Part shown: piece by piece, positions 44,802 to 52,433 of the stretch
Position numbering within the stretch: position 1 is the stretch's first letter
Layout of the letters: every line of letters begins with the position of its first letter
Source of the DNA: CAWDVK01 sp963805715
GTDB lineage: Bacteria; Actinomycetota; Actinomycetes; Streptosporangiales; Streptosporangiaceae
DNA: 64,000 nt
Assembly (NCBI GenBank): GCA_963805715.1
Contig: CAWDVK010000009.1
Location: 903,878 to 967,877, forward strand
Direction of reading: 5' to 3'
The notes under the pieces: model-generated
Told to the model about the DNA's origin: nothing
The model's database searches: none
The model's input: only the letters and a program-made list of their open reading frames with translations
Program-made: the position numbers and the translations under genes

Positions 44802-45320
44802 CGGCGCGCGGGGGCGATGCCGCGCCCTCCGGACCCCCCGTCATCCAGGAGGGCCTGCAAGGGAAATGCGCGGGTTTCGCATCGCGTCTTACCGCCTTCG
44901 CCGTGGACGTGGGGTCAGTCTCGGCGTGTTCATGCTCGCCCTTGCCGCCGTGTCGTTCGCGGCGAGGGTGCTGACCGGCAAGGACATCGCCTGGAACAGG
45001 GGCGACATCTGGGTGGTCATCGCGTACGCGGTCTGGGGGTTCAGCTACTTCGCCTATTCCTGGGCCGCGAGCGGCAGGACGGTTGGCATGGCGCTGTTCG
45101 GCGTGCGGGTGGTGCGAGACGATGGCACCGACGCAAGCGGCCGCCGGGCAGTCGTGCGCACGCTGGCATTCCCGCTGAGCTTCCTGTTCCTCGGGCTGGG
45201 GTCGCGGGCATCCTCGTGGGCGGCCATCGCCGGGCGCTGCACGACGTCATCGCCGGGACGGCGGTCATCTACTCCTGGGACGCGCGGGCGGCGCGGCTGC
45301 GGTTCCTGTCCCGGGGCTGA
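44798..45320 (+). pseudogene. RDD-family membrane protein, two frameshifts
   Basis: Three frames in order give GFASRLTAFAVDVGSV, then LGVFMLALAAVSFAARVLTG and GMALFGVRVVRDDGTDASGR, then HDVIAGTAVIYSWDARAARL. This is a complete RDD protein (R..AF.VD start, three membrane helices, HDxxAGTxVxYxWD end) apart from single-base losses in a G-run near 44910 and near 45200. The ATG overlaps the upstream stop. Sequencing error should be excluded. Confidence 0.75.
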
Positions 45321-45387
45321 TCCTGCAGCAGGCCGGGGGCTCTGGCCGTGGGGAATTTGCGGGGATCTTGGAGCCGAGTATTAGCGT

Positions 45388-46147
45388 CACCCAGTCCTAC
45401 CCCCGAGATCCCGGTCGCGACAGCGAACGGGGGCAGCCCAGCGGGGATCTTGGGAACGAGTTGATGCCGGGACTGAACACTGCAACGATCACCCGCGACA
45501 ACGATGGCGGTCGGGGCAGCCGGCACCACAGGGGCGAACCGCTGGAGAGCGAAAATCAGCGCGAGTGCTGTGACGCCGAGCGCCATTGCGGTCCAGTTCC
45601 ACTGACCGACGTGGGACACCACCGAGCAAAGCTTCTGGAACGTGTCGCCAGACCCCGCATGGACGCCGAACAGTTTGCCAAGCTGTCCCACGATGATCTG
45701 GATAGCCATGCAGGTGATGAGCTCCGCCATCACCGCCTTGGACATGAAGCTCGCGATCCAGCCCATTCGGGCCAGTCCGGCGACGAGAAAGACGACCCCG
45801 GTCGCGATTGCAAGTGCCGCGGTCACCTTCAGAGCCGCTGCCTGATCGTGCGGCGACAGCGAGCTCAAGACGCTTGCCGAGACTGCCGCTACGGATCCAG
45901 CCGGTCAGAACACCAGCAGCCGAGACCCGCCGAAGAGGGCGTATGCGACCAGCGCCAGGGGCGCTGCATACAGTCCGGCCTGAACTGGGACGCCGGCAAC
46001 CGAGCGTACCCCATTGACTCGGGGATTAGCAGCGCCGCGATCGGGCCGAGGAATTTCCCCCGGGGGATTTCTCGGCAGCCAGGAAGCAACCGCGAACCTC
46101 TGCTCCGACGCGGTCGGAGGCTTGGGCATTGTCTGGGTGACAGTCAT
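45388..46147 (-). pseudogene. SulP-family anion transporter, N-terminal part, frameshifted
   Basis: Begins MTVTQTMPKPPTASEQRFAV and passes through broken frames (ALLIPESMGYARL, VPVQAGLYAAPLALVAYALF) to ALKVTAALAIATGVVFLVAG and GWIASFMSKAVMAELITCMA, ending near LVPKIPAGLPPFAV. These are the first helices and the SulP signature; the rest of the transporter and the STAS domain are missing. Confidence 0.75.
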
Positions 46148-46297
46148 CGGTGCTCTAGTTCGTATCGGCCCGTGGATTCGTATCGCCCCTCGGAGTGGTC
46201 ATCGAACCTCCACGGGGCTGGGATGCGGCCGGCTCCTCGGTGGCCAAGCGCCTGGACCGCGGCGGCGGTGTCGTTCTGCGGGTGTGCCGATGAGCAA

Positions 46298-46564
46298 TCA
46301 TGACCAGCCGGGTTCGGTCTCAGGATCCGCTGCACCGCAGTCCGTTTCCTGGTCCGGATTGACGGATACGAGCTCGACGCCCAGTTCCTGGATTCGCTCG
46401 ATGAGCCCGAGCAGTTGCGTCTGATCGGTCACCTGGCCGGTCAGCACCGTCATGCCCGAAAGCCGCTGCAGCTGCATGCCTTCAAATAGGAATCCTCACG
46501 GATCGCCCAGCTCCCCGCGAAGGACAAGCCGGTACCTGCGGGCTTGCGTCCAGTTGCTGTCCAT
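46298..46564 (-). pseudogene. Small conserved protein with in-frame TGA
   Basis: The frame starts MDSNWTQARRYRLVLRGELG, hits TGA after DP, and continues LFEGMQLQRLSGMTVLTGQV, TDQTQLLGLIERIQELGVEL and VSVNPDQE. The arrangement YR..V.G.L...F.GM.......T.L.G.V.DQ..L.GLL.RI..LG.EL matches a common 80-90 residue actinobacterial protein of unknown function. CGA to TGA would explain the stop. Confidence 0.55.
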
Positions 46565-46758
46565 TACTGCGCAGCCTCACACCCAGGCAGGCGACCCGTC
46601 ATCACCTGCCGGCCGGATTCACCTAGGGGAAGCTGCTGCCAGCCAGACCCGGCCCGCACGTCCAGCGCCGGCCAGCGACAGACGACGAGGCAGGCAGACC
46701 CGGGCGGCGACGCCGGCCGGTGGCGCCCGGTGCGTTATTCCCTGGATGCTCGCTAGGG

Positions 46759-47235
46759 CTAGAGCAGGCCGAGCTGGCGGCCACGCTCGAGCGCGTCGGC
46801 CCGTGAGGAGACCGCGAGCTTGCGGTAGATCGACCTGACGTGGCTGTGGACCGTGTTGTGGGCCACATACAGCTCGCGGCCGATATCCTGCTCGGACAGA
46901 TCACTGTTCAGCAGCCTGAGCGCCCGGAGTTCCCGCTGCGTCAGCTCCTGATCTCCGGATAGGACCCGGCGGATCTGCGGTGGCCGGTCGAGGGCAGCCA
47001 GCCTGCCGGCCAGGATCCCCGGATCAGGGCAGGATTCGAGGATGGATCTCGCCTCAGCTATCGCATCCGCGGCACGCTGGTGCTCGCCCAGGGCCCGCAG
47101 CGCTGGCGCCTGGCTGAGCAGCGCATTCGCCAGCTGGATGGGCTGGCCAAAGGTCCGCGAGAAGGCGACGCCGCGTTCGATCAGCGGCAAGGCCTCCTCG
47201 GGCCTGCCGCGGCGCCATGCCGCGACCTGCGCGCT
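46759..47235 (-). pseudogene. LuxR/MalT-type regulator, C-terminal part
   Basis: The residues AAWRRGRPEEALPLIERGVA and LLSQAPALRALGEHQRAADA are TPR-like repeats, followed by a LuxR helix-turn-helix (LTQRELRALRLLNSDLSEQD, IGRELYVAHNTVHSHVRSIY, RKLAVSSRADALERG). The ATPase and N-terminal part are replaced at about 47235 by a transposase remnant. The frame continues into it, but that is not a fusion protein of function. Confidence 0.75.
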
Positions 47236-47835
47236 TAAGCGGCGCGGGCGCCCGCGCACCGTCCGCTCGATCCGCGCTCTGGTCCTGCGCCTGGCCCGCG
47301 AGAACTCCTCCCGGGGATACCGGCGCATCCACGGCGAACTCGCGGCCCTCGGCATCAAGGTCGCCGCCTCCACCATCTGGGAGATCGTGAACGAGCACGG
47401 CGTTGCGCCCGCACCCGGACGGCAACCTGGACCCGCTTCCTGCGCAGTCAGGCCGACGCCCTGCTGGCCGGTGACTTCTTCGAGACCCGCACCCTGACCG
47501 GGGCGCGCCTGTACGGCCTCGCCGTCATCGAACACGCCACCCGGCGCATCCGGATCCTCGGCGCCAGCGCACACCCCACCGCCGCCTGGGCCGCGCAGCG
47601 CGTGCAGGAGGTGGCGCTGGTTCCAGATCAGGGTGCGATCGAGGAGTTCGCGCCGGCAGGTTTGCATCCAGCGCTCCATGATCGAGTTTCATTCGGGGCA
47701 TCCGGACCCCGGTCTTGACGACCTCCAGCCCGGCGTCGGTGAATTGGGAGTCGCGGTCACGGATCAGGAATTTCGCCCTGGCGCTGGCGTCTTCCAAGTC
47801 CATGACCAGGTTCCGGCCGAGACGCGAGTACCGAC
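47223..47835 (+). pseudogene. DDE transposase remnant with an internal inversion
   Basis: The plus strand from 47223 gives RALVLRLARENSSRGYRRIH, IKVAASTIWEIVNEHG and, after a shift, TWTRFLRSQADALLAGDFFE and YGLAVIEHATRRIRILG up to AAWAAQ at about 47596. The expected continuation (ARNLxMDLED ... LLHALREF) is then found on the minus strand between about 47830 and 47600 (NLVMDLEDASARAKFLIRDR, MERWMQTCRRELLDRTLIWN). The 3' third of the gene has been inverted in place. Confidence 0.7.
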
Positions 47836-47944
47836 ATGCCGCCTGACCAGGCAGGATGAATAATCGGCACTCGCACGCGCAGTCCCGCGATCAGCGTCAC
47901 GGCGGTGGATTGGTAGCTGCGGGCGAACTCCTGGCCCTCGGCGG

Positions 47945-48449
47945 TGGTGGCACCACGCCGTGCTGCCGCACCTGCGCGCCCAAGGCGGCGGCCGCATCAT
48001 CCAGATCTCCTCCTACGGCGGTCAGGTCGCCTTCCCCGGCAACTCGCCCTACCACGCCACCAAGTGGGGCATCGAAGGCTTCTGCGAAGCCGTCGCCCAA
48101 GAGGGTCGCACCGTTCGGCATCGGCGTCACCATCGTGGAACCTGGTGGCGCCCGCACCGAGTTCCGATACGGCAGCGCTCGCGTCGCCACCCTCATGCCC
48201 GCCTACGACGGCAACCCCGCCCACGCCTTCCAGAAGATGCTCGACCCCGCCAACGGCCTTGTCCCCGGCGACCCGGCCCGCATGGCCACCCGCATCATCG
48301 ACAGCGCCGGAGCCGAACCCGCGCCGCTGCGCATGGTCCTCGGCTCCCAGGCCTTGCAGTCCACCACCGACACGCTCCGCGGGCGGATCGCCGACTTCGA
48401 GACCCAGGCCGAACTCGCCGCCTCCACCGACTTTCCACCGGGCGAGTAG
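47945..48449 (+). pseudogene. Short-chain dehydrogenase, 3' two-thirds, frameshifted
   Basis: Reading VLPHLRAQGGGRIIQISSYG, GQVAFPGNSPYHATKWGIEG (catalytic Tyr-x-x-x-Lys) and, in another frame after about 48100, FGIGVTIVEPGGARTEFRYG to LADFETQ-like end. The NAD-binding N-terminal part is missing and the frame is broken once. The next 290 bp (48450-48739) show no gene. Confidence 0.7.
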
Positions 48450-48739
48450 GCGCCCGGCAGGCCCGCGAGGTACGCATCGGCCGATCAGCACATCGCGGCG
48501 CTGCTGAATGAGACGGCGTAACCACGCCGATCACGCGCGGCTCGGCGTGGCGACCGTCCCCAGGCGGCTGAGCGACGCATCAATCGCCCGCTCATACCGG
48601 CGGCCCAGGAGCCGCCGGGCTACTTCCTCCGAATGGCACCACGGGGCGAGATTTTCAGAACCTCATGAGCAACCGCCAGCCGGGCGGCGCCTGTACATCG
48701 ATCATCGCCCCTGCGCCCACGCGGTTGCCGCGGCCGCGG

Positions 48740-49627
48740 TTAGGGCCGGACGGCCCGGATGAGGATGTACTGAATGATCCGGCGACGCCACAAGAGCTCC
48801 ACCTGGCTGAGCAGGAGCCGGGCCGCAGTACGCTGCCCGGCGGGCGCAGCGGGCACGGCTGGCGTTGACCGGAGCCGCTGCCCGATCAGCTGAAGGGCCG
48901 GGGCGATGACCAGATCTCCGCACACGGTGACATCCACGCCCGTGAAGCCGGCCGCGCGGGCGGCCGCGGCGATCTGATCCGTCGTCATGGCCGCGCTCGG
49001 GCGCAGCCCGAAGACCCGCATCTGGGTAAGGCCTGCCAGCACTTCCAGGGGACCGAGCGGCAGCCGCTCAGTTGCGATGTCGGAGAAGCTCAGCACCCCG
49101 CCGGGCCTGAGCACCCGGAAGCACTCATCGAAGAACGCCCGCCGGGACCGGAAGTGGAACGCCGCCTCGACGCTGATCACGCCGTCAATGCTCTGGTCTG
49201 CTACCGGCAACCGGGTCGCGTCGCCCGCGACCGGCAGCGCGCCCGCCTCGCGGAGCCGGTCGCGGCCGGCTGACAGCTGCCATTCGGTGATGTTCACCGC
49301 GACGAGCCTGCGCGGGCGCAGGACCTCGGCGATGACCGGATCCTGCGCGCCCAGGCCGTTCCCGACGTCGAGGATCACGCCGTTCTCGGGCAGCGGTATC
49401 GCCACGGTCTGCACCAGCCGACTGCAGGCCTTCTCGGCCTCGTCCTCGGATCCCGGACTTTCCCATAGGCCCAGGTTGAGCCAGCCAGGGGCAGGCGCAA
49501 GGAAGAAGTCAGGCCCGATGCTCTCATATACCCGCGCGGCAGGATTCTGGTCCTGCCGGAAGATCCCGGCGATGTGCCGCAGATGCCGGCTCGTCCATCC
49601 GGCCGGCCATGGTGGGTGGGTCGCCAT
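48740..49627 (-). CDS. SAM-dependent methyltransferase (class I)
   Basis: A 295-residue small-molecule methyltransferase. The SAM-binding motif GVILDVGNGLGAQDPVIAEV is clear, followed by ATRLPVADQSIDGVISVEAA, ECFRVLRPGGVLSFSDIATE and a C-terminal substrate region, as in sterol/erythromycin-type O- or C-methyltransferases. The substrate is unknown. The ATG at 49627 begins MATHPPWPAGW. It diverges from the UbiB-Hsp20 gene with 132 bp between the starts. Confidence 0.85.
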   Translation of the reverse strand: MATHPPWPAGWTSRHLRHIAGIFRQDQNPAARVYESIGPDFFLAPAPGWLNLGLWESPGSEDEAEKACSRLVQTVAIPLPENGVILDVGNGLGAQDPVIAEVLRPRRLVAVNITEWQLSAGRDRLREAGALPVAGDATRLPVADQSIDGVISVEAAFHFRSRRAFFDECFRVLRPGGVLSFSDIATERLPLGPLEVLAGLTQMRVFGLRPSAAMTTDQIAAAARAAGFTGVDVTVCGDLVIAPALQLIGQRLRSTPAVPAAPAGQRTAARLLLSQVELLWRRRIIQYILIRAVRP

Positions 49628-49759
49628 CTTGATTTCCAGCGTACGGGAGGCGGGAACTGGGCATCTACCCGGCGCGCCCGGCATGTCGTGACGGGTTCGG
49701 CCGCGGCGCAGCTGGCGATCACCGCGGCGCATTATGGCCGGTTAAGGGAGAATGGGATC

Positions 49760-51955
49760 ATGAGCACTCTGCCACGCCATGCGGTTACCCGCACGGCCAG
49801 GCTAGCCAGGCTGCCGGTCGGATACGCAAGCCGGACCGCGCTGGGAACCGGCAAGCGGCTAGGCGGCCGACCAGCTGACCTCGTCGCCCAGGAGATCCAG
49901 CAGCGGACGGCCGATCAGGTCTTCAGGGTTCTCGGCGACCTCAAGGGCGGCGCGATGAAGCTCGGCCAGGCGCTGTCGGTGTTCGAGGCGGCGCTGCCCC
50001 CGGAGCTGGCCGAACCATACCGGGCCACCCTGACCAGGCTGCAGGAATCCGCGCCGCCGCTGCCTGCGCCGACTATTCACAAGGTGCTCGCGGGCGACAT
50101 GGGCGAGCAGTGGCGGACCGGCTTCACCGAGTTCGACGACCAGCCGACCGCCGCGGCGTCCATCGGCCAGGTGCACCGGGCCGTGTGGCACGACGGGCGC
50201 CAGGTTGCCGTCAAGATCCAGTACCCAGGCGCGGGAAAGGCGCTGATCAGCGATTTCAACCAGCTGAGCCGCTTCGCCCGGCTTTTCAGCGGGCTCATGC
50301 CTGGCCTCGATGCCAAGCCGCTGCTCGCCGAACTGCGGAAAAGAGTGGCCGAGGAACTCGATTACCGGCTGGAAGCCGCCGCCCAGGGCGTTTTCGCCGC
50401 CGCCTACGCCGGCGACCCGGACGTCTGCGTCCCGCGCGTGGTCTCGGTCAGCGACCACGTGCTCGTCACCGAATGGCTTGACGGCGTCCCGCTCGCCAGG
50501 ATCATCGCCGACGGCACGGCCGCCCAGCGGAACCGGGCCGGCATCATGATCGTCCGTTTCCTGTTCTCGGGTCCGGCGCGGGTCAGGCTCCTGCACGCGG
50601 ACCCGCACCCGGGTAACTTCCGCCTGCTTCCCGACGGGCGGCTCGGCGTGCTCGACTTTGGCGCCGTCAGCCGGCTGCCAGACGGCTTCCCGCCCGTCTT
50701 CGGCCGGGTGCTGCGGCTCATGCACGAAGGCGGTGACCCCGCGAAGCTCGAGGAGGAGTTCCGGTCGCACGGCTATCTCCGGGATGGTGTCAGCATTGAC
50801 CTGACAGCCCTGCGCGCCTTCCTGGCGCCGCTCGCCGAGCCATCCAAGGCGGAGTCGTTCCGGTTCAGCCGCGAATGGCTGCGCACCGAGACCGCGCAGA
50901 CATCAGCCTTGCGTTCATCCAGCGTTCTGCGGCGCCTCAACCTGCCGCCCTCGTACGTGCTCATCCACCGGGTGTCAGCAGCGGGCATCGGCGTGCTCTG
51001 CCAGCTCGAATGCGAAGCACCCTTCCGCGCTGAAGTGCTCAGGTGGATGCCCGGATACGCGGACAAGGCTGAGCCCGCGCCGCAGCCCCAGCCATCCTGT
51101 GCCCGGTCGGCTCCCGCAGCCGAATCAGCGCCCATGGCCGCCGCTAACGGCCATGCCGCACCAGCGCCCCCAGCCGCGAACGGACACGCCGGATCCGCGC
51201 CGCTGACCACAGCTAACGGCCACGCCGTGCCCGAGCCGCCGACGGCCATGATTGGGCAGGCCAGATCCGCGCCTCCCGCCGCCGCTAACGGGCACGCCGC
51301 ACCCGCGCCCCCCGCCAGGCCGCCCGAGGAGCGGGCCGGGCCCGCGCAGCCGGCCGGGCCAGCGCCGCGGAGGATGGCGCGCCCAGCTCAGTCCGCACGG
51401 CTGGCCAGGCCAGAAGAGCTACGGCCAGCCAGGCCAGAACAGATAACGTGGTCGTATCTGCAGTGGGAGGACATCATGGCTAAGCTGCCGCGCCCGCAGG
51501 CGCCTGCGAAGTTCCGCGCCTTGTTCCCGGACCTGGCCGACTGGCTGGAGTCCCCGTGGACCGGACCGCCGCCGTTCCTGGCGGGCCAGGTGTTCCGGCT
51601 TGAGGAATCGATCCGGGACGACCGCTTCGTGATCCGGGCCGAGATGCCCGGCCTGGACCCGGATAACGACATCAACGTCACCGTCGACGGCCGGATCCTG
51701 ACCATCCGCGCCGAGCGCCGCCAGCAGGACAACAGGCCGTATCGCTCGGAGTTCCGCTACGGATCGCTCGCCCGCGCGGTCAGGCTCCCCGCCAGGGTCG
51801 ACCCAGCGGACGTCACCGCCCGGTACGACAAGGGAGTCCTCGAGGTCAGCGTCCCTGTCAGCGAGGCCAGGCTGGAAGGTACCCGGGTCCCGGTCGAGAA
51901 CGCCGACGGGACGCCCGAGCAGCCAGCTGAGCAGCCTCCCGACCAGGCCGGGTAA
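49760..51955 (+). CDS. UbiB/ABC1-type atypical kinase joined in frame to an Hsp20 domain
   Basis: 731 residues. Residues 1-435 are an ABC1/UbiB kinase-like domain: KxGQ at 67-70, AAASIGQVH at 131-139, Lys152 in VAVKIQYPG, HADPHPGNF with D281 and N286, and VLDFGAV with D299. A 130-residue Ala/Pro linker with repeated ANGHA units follows. From M573 the rest is a small heat-shock protein with an alpha-crystallin domain (RDDRFVIRAEMPGLDPDNDI to YDKGVLEVSVPV). GGGAGG at 51465-51470, 5 nt before the in-frame ATG at 51476, allows Hsp20 to be made separately. The kinase part probably acts on lipid or quinone metabolism; the chaperone may associate with it. Confidence 0.85.
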   Translation: MSTLPRHAVTRTARLARLPVGYASRTALGTGKRLGGRPADLVAQEIQQRTADQVFRVLGDLKGGAMKLGQALSVFEAALPPELAEPYRATLTRLQESAPPLPAPTIHKVLAGDMGEQWRTGFTEFDDQPTAAASIGQVHRAVWHDGRQVAVKIQYPGAGKALISDFNQLSRFARLFSGLMPGLDAKPLLAELRKRVAEELDYRLEAAAQGVFAAAYAGDPDVCVPRVVSVSDHVLVTEWLDGVPLARIIADGTAAQRNRAGIMIVRFLFSGPARVRLLHADPHPGNFRLLPDGRLGVLDFGAVSRLPDGFPPVFGRVLRLMHEGGDPAKLEEEFRSHGYLRDGVSIDLTALRAFLAPLAEPSKAESFRFSREWLRTETAQTSALRSSSVLRRLNLPPSYVLIHRVSAAGIGVLCQLECEAPFRAEVLRWMPGYADKAEPAPQPQPSCARSAPAAESAPMAAANGHAAPAPPAANGHAGSAPLTTANGHAVPEPPTAMIGQARSAPPAAANGHAAPAPPARPPEERAGPAQPAGPAPRRMARPAQSARLARPEELRPARPEQITWSYLQWEDIMAKLPRPQAPAKFRALFPDLADWLESPWTGPPPFLAGQVFRLEESIRDDRFVIRAEMPGLDPDNDINVTVDGRILTIRAERRQQDNRPYRSEFRYGSLARAVRLPARVDPADVTARYDKGVLEVSVPVSEARLEGTRVPVENADGTPEQPAEQPPDQAG
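51465..51478 (+). promoter_or_regulatory. Internal ribosome-binding site and start for the Hsp20 part
   Basis: GGGAGG-ACATC-ATG sits inside the long UbiB-Hsp20 frame, in frame with it. The spacing is ideal, and MAKLPRPQAPAKFRALFPDL looks like a natural Hsp20 N-terminus, so the chaperone could be translated alone. Confidence 0.6.
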
Positions 51956-51987
51956 AGACCCAGCTCGGGTCGGCCGCGGCTGCCTGC

Positions 51988-52113
51988 TCAGCCTCTGGAC
52001 AAAAACCGCAGCCGCGCCGCCCGCGCGTCCCACGAGTAGATGACGGCCGTCCCGGCAATGACGTCAAGCAGCGCGCGGCGCCGGTCGCCCACCAGGATGC
52101 CCACAAACCTGTG
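51988..52113 (-). pseudogene. RDD-protein C-terminal fragment
   Basis: The minus strand reads FVGILVGDRRRALLDVIAGT and AVIYSWDARAARLRFLSRG. The last 22 residues are identical to the end of the RDD gene at 44798-45320, and the DNA is also very similar. Only the C-terminal helix region is present. Confidence 0.7.
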
Positions 52114-52245
52114 CTGCTCGAAAATAGGATCCTGGGCCATGAACTGCGAACGCCCGCCAGGCAGACAACCAGCGCCGCGCTGCCGCCGGCCTGCCGCCCA
52201 GAACCCGTCCGGCCTGTGGCCGGGCCAGGTCGTCACCGAGGTCGA

Positions 52246-52377
52246 GCGGCCGGCCCGTTCTGGGAAGCCGAGCCCGAGCACCAGAACTACCTCGAGCGCT
52301 ACCCCGACGGCTACACCTGCCACTTCGCCCGGCCAGGCTGGAAGCTCCCGCACCGGCAGCAGACCGCCAGCCACTGA
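52246..52377 (+). pseudogene. MsrA (peptide methionine sulfoxide reductase) C-terminal fragment
   Basis: The frame gives GPFWEAEPEHQNYLERYPDG and YTCHFARPGWKLPHR, the highly conserved end of MsrA (FxxAEPxHQxYLxxxPxGYxCH). The catalytic GCFW region is missing, so it is a 3' relic. Confidence 0.7.
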
Positions 52378-52433
52378 TAGCGCAGCCAGCGTGGCCGCGG
52401 CCGGGCGCCGGCCCGGGGCATCCTGCGCGCGGG

